In this document: piece after piece, positions 6,951-11,038 of the stretch
How positions within the stretch are numbered: the first letter of the stretch is position 1
Layout of the letters: each line of letters starts with the position of its first letter
Source of the DNA: Phycisphaerae bacterium
GTDB taxonomy: Bacteria; Planctomycetota; Phycisphaerae; Sedimentisphaerales; Anaerobacaceae
Assembly: GCA_030609625.1 (NCBI GenBank)
Contig: JAUWBX010000021.1
Span: 1 to 11,038 of the forward strand
Length of the DNA: 11,038 nt
Direction of reading: 5' to 3'
Notes under the pieces: generated by a model
Told to the model about the DNA's origin: nothing
Databases searched by the model: none
The model's input: only the letters and a program-made list of their open reading frames with translations
Made by a program: the position numbers and the translations under genes

Positions 6951-6954
6951 GGGA
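6951..6954 (+). promoter_or_regulatory. Ribosome-binding site supporting the deoC start
   Basis: GGGA lies 7 bases before the ATG at 6962. The alternative ATG at 6932 has only GGAA about 12 bases upstream, so 6962 is preferred, although 6932 would be closely coupled to the stop of the preceding gene. Confidence 0.4.
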
Positions 6955-6961
6955 TAAACAA

Positions 6962-7666
6962 ATGCACGATACCGAACAGCAGATATCGGACAAGGAATTG
7001 GCCGGGTGTATCGACCATACGCTGCTCGATGCCACGGCGACAAAAGAGCAAATCGAACAGTTGTGCCGGGAAGCAAAGACCTACGGGTTTCATACGGTAT
7101 GCGTAAACGGGCGATGGGTGGCTTTGGCGGCTGAGCTGTTAGCCGGCTCGAAGGTTGCCGTCGGCGGTGTAGTTAGTCTGCCGCTTGGTGCCGAGACGAC
7201 CAAAATCAAAGTTGCCCAGGCCAAAGAAGCCATTTTCGCCGGGGCCGATGAGATTGATATGGTCGCTGATTTGGCGGCGATAATCGAAGGTAACTCAAAA
7301 TATCTGCAAAGCCAAATACAGGCGGTGCTGAAAGTATGCCGGTCGATGAGGCCGGCGGTTGTGCTCAAGGTGATAATCGAATCGGCGGCCCTTAACCACG
7401 ACCAAAAGATATTCGCCTGCCAGGCAGCGGACAGGTGCGGCGTCGATTTTATAAAGACCAGCACGGGGATGAATCCTGCCGGCGGAGCAACTATCGAGGA
7501 TATAAAACTGATGAAGGAAACAGCTCCGAACTGTAAGATAAAGGCAGCCGGCGGGATAAAAACGGCAAAACAGGCCCTTGAAATGTTAGCCGCAGGCGCC
7601 GAGAGGATAGGTACTTCTTCAGGGATAAAGATTATAAACGAGTTCAAAGAAACAGGAATGACATAA
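6962..7666 (+). CDS. deoC: Deoxyribose-phosphate aldolase
   Basis: A 234-aa class I aldolase that cleaves 2-deoxyribose 5-phosphate to glyceraldehyde 3-phosphate and acetaldehyde in deoxynucleoside breakdown. IDHTLLDATAT opens the TIM barrel. The Schiff-base lysine is K165 in FIKTSTG, the second active-site lysine is K194 in KAAGGI, the catalytic Asp is D99 in EIDMV, and K136 lies in LKVIIES. RIGTSSGIKI near the end is the phosphate-binding loop. Length is normal. An earlier ATG at 6932 would add MPWGFIRDKQ, which the family lacks. It follows the nucleotidyltransferase closely and lies upstream of pabB without metabolic connection. The deoxyribosyltransferase-like gene at 4996 could be a distant functional neighbour in deoxynucleoside metabolism, but this is only association. 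Confidence 0.95.
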   Translation: MHDTEQQISDKELAGCIDHTLLDATATKEQIEQLCREAKTYGFHTVCVNGRWVALAAELLAGSKVAVGGVVSLPLGAETTKIKVAQAKEAIFAGADEIDMVADLAAIIEGNSKYLQSQIQAVLKVCRSMRPAVVLKVIIESAALNHDQKIFACQAADRCGVDFIKTSTGMNPAGGATIEDIKLMKETAPNCKIKAAGGIKTAKQALEMLAAGAERIGTSSGIKIINEFKETGMT

Positions 7667-7699
7667 AAAGGCCGGAATAACATAAAGAAATAGTACGAT

Positions 7700-7768
7700 G
7701 TCACTCCTGCGGAAGCAGGAGTCCAGAAAAGTAACGACAGGATGGATTCCCGCTTCCGCGGGAATGAC
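7700..7768. repeat. Palindromic repeat with two hairpins (REPIN-like), copy before pabB
   Basis: A 69-bp element bounded by GTCACTCC and GGAATGAC, which are inverted repeats with one mismatch. It holds two perfect 8-bp hairpins with 4-base loops: ACTCCTGC/GCAGGAGT at 7703-7722 and ATTCCCGC/GCGGGAAT at 7746-7765. Two inverted hairpins in one unit is the design of REPINs, which RAYT transposases move elsewhere in bacteria; no such gene is in this window. The element lies between deoC and pabB and could also end or stabilise the deoC transcript. Confidence 0.8.
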
Positions 7769-7772
7769 ATTG

Positions 7773-7778
7773 GGCGGA
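7773..7778 (+). promoter_or_regulatory. Ribosome-binding site that sets the pabB start
   Basis: GGCGGA sits 9 bases before the ATG at 7788, just past the end of the repeat. This favours 7788 over the in-frame ATGs at 7698 and 7764, which lie at or inside the repeat and have no such site. Confidence 0.5.
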
Positions 7779-7787
7779 ATAACTACA

Positions 7788-9359
7788 ATGACGACAGGGA
7801 CAGTTGCCAAAAGGGATAAACGTATTCTTTGCAGACTGCACTATAAAAAAATCTGTGCATCCGTAGATTTGCCGGCTTTGAGCGAAACATTTTCCGGTCT
7901 AAAATCGGCCTCGATTCTCGGCGGCAATCCGGCCAAGGCGGATGCGGACAGATTCAGCTACTGGGCCGCCGAGCCGAAAGAGATATTTGAATTCAGAGCG
8001 GGACAAAAAGACTTATTCGGAAAACTACAAAAAAATCTGGATAAATATAGGTTAGTGGATTCCCGCTTTCGCGGGAATAACAAGGGAGGGGACGATGACA
8101 AGGGAGGGGACGATGACCTGCCGAAGGGGATCTTTTGCGGTGGATGGATTGGATATTTTAGCTATGAACTGGGCAGATATATTGAAAAGCTCCCGGAAAC
8201 GACTATAGATGACCTTCAAATGCCGCTGATTCGGCTGTGCTTCTACGACCGCCTTATCGCCTACGACCATATCGAAAGAGCTTTTTGGCTAATCGCTCTG
8301 CAGTTGTCGAACGATTCCGAGAAGATAGAAGATAAACTCACCACCCTGGAACAGTTGCTGATTGAATCCCCAAAAATCCGCGTGCCGCACCCTCGCCCTG
8401 CCGACCTCGACAATATAGATTTTTCGCAAATTTGCTGCAATATAAATAAAGATTACTACCTGCGGACGGTCGAGAAAATAAAACGCTATATCTATGACGG
8501 CGAAGTCTATCAGATTAATTTCTCACAGCGATTTGAATGTGATTACGATGCCAGGCCGATAGAGCTTCTGCACTGGCAAAACCATTACAACCCAAGCGGC
8601 TACGCTGCTTACATCGACGGCGGAAGTTTTCATATCGTCAGCGCCTCGCCTGAGATGTTTATAACAATTGATGACGGCCTCATCCGAACCAAGCCGATAA
8701 AAGGCACCCGACGGCGAATAGACGATGCAGGCCGGGGTAAACAAATCAACGTGAAAAATTTCAATGAATTGCTTCACAGCAAAAAAGAGCAGGCCGAGCT
8801 GAATATGATAATCGACCTGGAGCGTAACGATGTGGCTAAAATCTGCAAACCGGGGACAAGAAACGTAATTCAGACCAGGACAATCGAAAGCTATCCGACG
8901 GTTTTTCACGCTGTGGCGACCGTGGCCGGGCAGCTTCGGGACGGAATTACGTTCTGCGATATTTTAAGGGCGATGTTCCCCGGCGGCTCTATTACCGGCG
9001 CCCCGAAAATCCGCTCGATGGAAATTATCGACGAAACCGAGCCAACAGCAAGGGGCGTTTATACCGGCAGTATTGGCTTTATCGGCATAGACGGCTGTGT
9101 GTGCTTGAATATCGCCATACGAACGATTATTATCACAAACCAAAAGGCCTTTGCCCAGACCGGCGGCGGAATAGTTGCAGATTCAGAACCCCAAGCTGAG
9201 TGGCAAGAGACTATCACAAAAGCAAGGGCACTATTGGCAGGAATAAAAGCAACGCAGAAAAGCAAAAAGCACGGTAGAAATAGCTTACTCGTCATTCCTG
9301 CGCAAGTAGGAATCCAAAAAAAACGAGAGCAGAGTAGATTCCCGCTTGCGCGGGAATGA
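7788..9359 (+). CDS. pabB: Aminodeoxychorismate synthase component I
   Basis: A 523-aa chorismate-utilising enzyme that, with a PabA amidotransferase, makes 4-amino-4-deoxychorismate for folate. PIKGT with K305 marks PabB; anthranilate synthase TrpE has PIAGT there. The N-terminal domain has FCGGWIGYFSYELGRY; the catalytic domain has YQINFSQRF, SASPEMF, IDLERND, FPGGSITGAPK, RGVYTGSIGFIG and QTGGGIVADSEP. It is longer than usual (E. coli 453 aa). Part of the excess is an in-frame repeat-derived segment, VDSRFRGNNKGGDDDKGGDDD, near residues 90-110, and a C-terminal extension encoded partly by the repeat that supplies the stop. The upstream in-frame ATG at 7698 would add a peptide encoded by another repeat, so I reject it. 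The inserted segment sits just before the conserved core, where variation may be tolerated. Confidence 0.93.
   Translation: MTTGTVAKRDKRILCRLHYKKICASVDLPALSETFSGLKSASILGGNPAKADADRFSYWAAEPKEIFEFRAGQKDLFGKLQKNLDKYRLVDSRFRGNNKGGDDDKGGDDDLPKGIFCGGWIGYFSYELGRYIEKLPETTIDDLQMPLIRLCFYDRLIAYDHIERAFWLIALQLSNDSEKIEDKLTTLEQLLIESPKIRVPHPRPADLDNIDFSQICCNINKDYYLRTVEKIKRYIYDGEVYQINFSQRFECDYDARPIELLHWQNHYNPSGYAAYIDGGSFHIVSASPEMFITIDDGLIRTKPIKGTRRRIDDAGRGKQINVKNFNELLHSKKEQAELNMIIDLERNDVAKICKPGTRNVIQTRTIESYPTVFHAVATVAGQLRDGITFCDILRAMFPGGSITGAPKIRSMEIIDETEPTARGVYTGSIGFIGIDGCVCLNIAIRTIIITNQKAFAQTGGGIVADSEPQAEWQETITKARALLAGIKATQKSKKHGRNSLLVIPAQVGIQKKREQSRFPLARE
8058..8081. repeat. Half copy of the palindromic repeat inside pabB
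   Basis: GGATTCCCGC, loop TTTC, GCGGGAATAAC is one hairpin of the two-hairpin element, with a perfect 8-bp stem (8059-8066 with 8071-8078). It lies inside the pabB reading frame, encodes DSRFRGNN, and does not break the frame. The other half is absent. The 18-bp tandem repeat follows directly. Confidence 0.8.
8082..8117. repeat. Two tandem copies of an 18-bp unit within pabB
   Basis: AAGGGAGGGGACGATGAC occurs twice, perfectly, at 8082-8099 and 8100-8117, and encodes KGGDDD twice. Eighteen bases keeps the frame. Perfect identity suggests a recent duplication, and copy number could vary between strains by slippage. Confidence 0.9.
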
Positions 9360-9360
9360 C
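9291..9360. repeat. Palindromic repeat with two hairpins, copy at the pabB stop
   Basis: A 70-bp element bounded by GTCATTCC and GGAATGAC, exact inverted repeats. Hairpins: ATTCCTGC/GTAGGAAT (one G-T pair) and ATTCCCGC/GCGGGAAT. It is the same class and orientation as the copy at 7700-7768. The pabB stop codon TGA (9357-9359) lies inside the terminal GGAATGAC, so the last 23 or so residues of PabB are repeat-encoded. Confidence 0.82.
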
Positions 9361-9398
9361 ACCAATGTTACGCGGTGAGATGTGCGCAATACGAAGCC

Positions 9399-10259
9399 AT
9401 GGCAGAAAAAGTTTTTCTAAATAACAAACTAATTGATATCGACAAGGCCTGCATATCCGTAACCGACAGCGGTTTTTTGTATGGAGCAGGTCTTTTCGAG
9501 ACGATGCGAAGTTACAACGGCGTGGTCTTCGCTCTGAAAGACCATTTGGACAGATTGTTTTTTAGCTCTCGTGCCCTGTCGATAAATCGCACATACGACA
9601 GAAAATATATCACTGATGCTATCTATAAAGTCCTGCGAGCGAATAAATTAACCGAAGCGCGTCTGCGTCTGACACTTACCAACGGCCCGATGTCCAAACC
9701 CGAGCAGCAGCGCAAACCTACACTTCTTATCACCGCCACGAAGCTCCAGCCTTACCCGGCCGAGTATTATAAAAAAGGTGTTCTGGTGATGCTTTGCCCA
9801 TTCAGGCAGAACGCCAGCGAGCCAACTTGCGGACACAAAACGACCAGCTATTTCTCGCGTATGATTGCGCTAAACAGTGCACATCAGAAAAGGGCTTCCG
9901 AAGCGCTGTGGTTCACGACTGATAATCGCTTAGCCGAAGGGTCCATAAGCAATGTGTTTTTAGTCAAAGATTCCGCCCTTTATACGGCGCCGATTGAAAC
10001 GCCTGTCCTTGCGGGCGTAGCGAGAAAGACCGTCTGCCAAATCGCCTTAAAAAACTCTATCAAATTAGTTGAAAAAGAACTATACATAGACGACGTGTTA
10101 GCTGCCGATGAGATTTTCCTGACAAATGTTATTATGCAGATTATGCCGGTGGCCGCAGTAGAAAAGCACACGGTAGGCGATGGCAGAGTCGGGCCAATCA
10201 CGAAAAAGCTGATGGATTATTTTAATGAGCTTGTCGAAAAGCAATGCCGGGAAAAATAG
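9399..10259 (+). CDS. pabC: Aminodeoxychorismate lyase, class IV PLP enzyme
   Basis: A 286-aa fold-type IV PLP enzyme. With PabB directly upstream the likely reaction is 4-amino-4-deoxychorismate to p-aminobenzoate and pyruvate. The N-terminus VFLNNKLIDIDKACISVTDSG then GFLYGAGLFETMR is the family opening. The PLP lysine is K147 in GHKTTSYFSRM. LAEGSISNVFLV is the cofactor-side motif, and PVLAGVARKTV follows. Branched-chain or D-amino-acid aminotransferases share this fold, so lyase is inferred from context. I chose the ATG at 9399 because family members begin two or three residues before the first beta strand; a GTG at 9375 would add MRCAQYEA. The ribosome-binding site is weak, and the 39-base gap to pabB includes the end of the repeat. 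Its last ~40 codons are duplicated at 10919-11038. Confidence 0.88.
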   Translation: MAEKVFLNNKLIDIDKACISVTDSGFLYGAGLFETMRSYNGVVFALKDHLDRLFFSSRALSINRTYDRKYITDAIYKVLRANKLTEARLRLTLTNGPMSKPEQQRKPTLLITATKLQPYPAEYYKKGVLVMLCPFRQNASEPTCGHKTTSYFSRMIALNSAHQKRASEALWFTTDNRLAEGSISNVFLVKDSALYTAPIETPVLAGVARKTVCQIALKNSIKLVEKELYIDDVLAADEIFLTNVIMQIMPVAAVEKHTVGDGRVGPITKKLMDYFNELVEKQCREK

Positions 10260-10287
10260 AGCAACTGATTATTTTTCGAGATAAGTG

Positions 10288-10316
10288 TTGTATATACAAA
10301 AGTATTTTTATATAAT
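10288..10316 (+). promoter_or_regulatory. Promoter and likely operator of the BrnT-like module
   Basis: TTGTAT at 10288-10293 and a consensus TATAAT at 10311-10316 are exactly 17 bases apart. TTGTATATACAA at 10288-10299 is a perfect 12-bp palindrome covering the -35 element, well placed as the operator for the ribbon-helix-helix antitoxin, since such modules are usually self-repressed. Transcription should start near 10323, only about 3 bases before the toxin ATG, so the mRNA may be almost leaderless. Confidence 0.6.
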
Positions 10317-10325
10317 TGGCTTAAG

Positions 10326-10598
10326 ATGAAAGAGATTCGATGGAGCTTATTGAAGAATGAAAGACTTAAAAGGACAAGAGGCGTTTCATTTGAAGAAATT
10401 ATTGGCGCTAAATTGGTCGGTATCAAGAAACATCCGTCCAGAAAAAAACAAAATATAATGTTGTTTAGATATAAAAGACATATTTGGGTTGTGCCTTATG
10501 TTGTTGAGATGGACTGTATTTTTCTAAAGACGTTATTTCCAAGTAGAAAATATACAAAAGAATATAAAAAAGGTGAGCGAAATGAGAAAGAGTATTAA
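10326..10598 (+). CDS. BrnT-like toxin of a type II toxin-antitoxin module
   Basis: A 90-aa basic protein. RGVSFEEIIGAKLV and HIWVVPYVVEMDCIFLKTLF followed by PSRKYTKEYKK match the BrnT-like group, whose known members have an RNase fold and inhibit growth by cutting RNA; the conserved SFEE and PSRK segments are what I rely on. Activity here is inferred. The gene is first in the pair, the usual order for brnTA, and its last 17 bases overlap the antitoxin start. The codons are AT-rich compared with pabC upstream, consistent with recent arrival. No Shine-Dalgarno sequence precedes the ATG, in keeping with a near-leaderless message. Confidence 0.78.
   Translation: MKEIRWSLLKNERLKRTRGVSFEEIIGAKLVGIKKHPSRKKQNIMLFRYKRHIWVVPYVVEMDCIFLKTLFPSRKYTKEYKKGERNEKEY
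10571..10577 (+). promoter_or_regulatory. Ribosome-binding site that sets the antitoxin start
   Basis: AGGTGAG lies 4 bases before the ATG at 10582 and within the toxin gene. It makes 10582 the likelier start than the GTG at 10573, which sits inside this site. Confidence 0.5.
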
Positions 10599-10833
10599 AT
10601 TAACGAAGCAAGAAAAAGAAATAGAAAATGCTCTAATGGCAGGGGAGCTTGTCGATATTGAAAGTGAGGAGTTGGAACGAATTTCTCAGGCAATAGCCAG
10701 GCGAAGAAAAGATGCGGTATTGAATATTCGTATAAATAGTCAAGATTTAAAGAGCATCAAGCAAAAGGCGAAAAAACTCGGAATAAAATATCAGACTTTC
10801 ATTTCTGAAATCTTGCATAAAATAGCACTTTAG
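10582..10833 (+). CDS. Ribbon-helix-helix (CopG/BrnA-like) antitoxin
   Basis: An 83-aa protein. The N-terminal half (KLTKQEKEIENALMAGELVDIE) is acidic and helical and would wrap the toxin. The C-terminal half, LNIRINSQDLKSIKQKAKKLGIKYQTFISEILHKIAL, has the strand-helix-helix pattern of ribbon-helix-helix DNA-binding proteins: the NIRIN strand contacts DNA and the YQT turn separates the helices. It is expected to neutralise the upstream toxin and repress the shared promoter, probably at the palindrome over the -35 box. It overlaps the toxin gene by 17 bases. The stop is at 10831-10833; about 85 bases later comes the pabC fragment. Confidence 0.82.
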   Translation: MRKSIKLTKQEKEIENALMAGELVDIESEELERISQAIARRRKDAVLNIRINSQDLKSIKQKAKKLGIKYQTFISEILHKIAL

Positions 10834-10918
10834 AATTGGACAATTTCACCTAACAATTTGCTGCAGATGCTGTTCAATATATTATGTCGGGTGTCAGGAT
10901 GAGAATGCTATTTATTAT

Positions 10919-11038
10919 AACGTTATTATGCAGATTATGCCGGTAACCGCAGTAGAAAAGCATACGGTAGGTGACGGCAGAGTCGGGCCGATGACCAAAA
11001 AGCTGCAAAAATACTTCAAACAGTTTATAATAGATAAT
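10919..11038 (+). pseudogene. pabC: Second, diverged copy of the 3' end of pabC (runs off the window)
   Basis: This fragment reads NVIMQIMPVTAVEKHTVGDG and on through RVGPMTKKL, and matches pabC codons from 10125. Over 29 codons (10919-11005 against 10125-10211), 78 of 87 bases and 27 of 29 residues agree; seven of the nine differences are silent. The frame upstream is open to 10832 but has no start codon and no pabC-like sequence beyond a possible GATGAG match, so about 240 N-terminal codons are missing. After the matching part the two tails differ (QKYFKQFIIDN here). Silent-site divergence means the copies separated while under selection, so this is not a fresh tandem duplication. Its end lies beyond the window. 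Confidence 0.85.

Noticed and set aside
7090..7770. A 226-codon open frame on the - strand across deoC
   Set aside because: deoC on the + strand carries every active-site residue. The antisense frame starts inside the palindromic repeat and has no recognisable motif.
7698..7787. An earlier pabB start at 7698
   Set aside because: It would translate the whole palindromic repeat (SLLRKQES...GWIPASAGMT, a typical repeat artefact). The ATG at 7788 has GGCGGA upstream.
8082..8117. A CRISPR-like array
   Set aside because: There are only two units, back to back with no spacers, and they are in frame within pabB.
7788..9359. Anthranilate synthase component I (trpE)
   Set aside because: The active-site tetrapeptide region is PIKGT, with the Lys typical of PabB and not the Ala of TrpE, and pabC follows.
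10834..10918. A further gene or RNA between the antitoxin and the pabC fragment
   Set aside because: I see no start codon with a ribosome-binding site, no clear hairpin and no tRNA-like sequence in these 85 bases. A faint GATGAG match to pabC near 10898 is too short to extend the fragment.

Overview
This is bacterial DNA: it carries bL31 (rpmE), peptide release factor 1 (prfA) and a folate-type pabB/pabC pair. The organism cannot be named from the sequence. The dispersed palindromic repeats with two hairpins and GTCATTCC...GGAATGAC ends, the AT-rich direct and inverted repeat filler, and the mixed gene content suggest a repeat-rich environmental genome. Planctomycetota (Phycisphaerae-like) is a guess, not a demonstration. 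All supported genes lie on the + strand.

Layout. Positions 1-3121 are DNA modification and probable defence: a lysine-rich reading frame of unknown status (74-277), a solitary TSPPY-type (probably N4-cytosine) methyltransferase, then a beta-class DPPF methyltransferase whose C-terminus looks like an Mrr-type nuclease. The gap between them holds a perfect hairpin and a decayed repeat copy. Positions 3122-4977 are translation genes: a repeat-bearing spacer with a good promoter and a leader hairpin, then rpmE, then about 290 bp of direct and inverted repeats, then prfA. Positions 4996-6081 encode an unusual two-domain protein with an adenylate-kinase-like P-loop domain (degenerate Walker A) and a nucleoside-deoxyribosyltransferase-like domain.

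Positions 6168-6928 hold two overlapping genes, a ~70-aa protein and a minimal nucleotidyltransferase, which look like a toxin-antitoxin unit. deoC follows within 35 bp. pabB and pabC then supply aminodeoxychorismate synthase component I and its lyase, the p-aminobenzoate branch of folate synthesis; the glutamine amidotransferase (pabA) is not in the window. pabB is hit three times by the palindromic repeat: just before its start, in frame inside it, and across its stop codon.

Positions 10260-10833 are a BrnT-like toxin and a ribbon-helix-helix antitoxin, with a near-leaderless promoter that overlaps a perfect 12-bp palindrome. Immediately downstream, to the window end, lies a second, diverged copy of the 3' end of pabC. 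The toxin-antitoxin unit therefore sits between two pabC tails, which is the strongest structural anomaly here and suggests the module arrived by insertion or recombination at the pabC 3' end.
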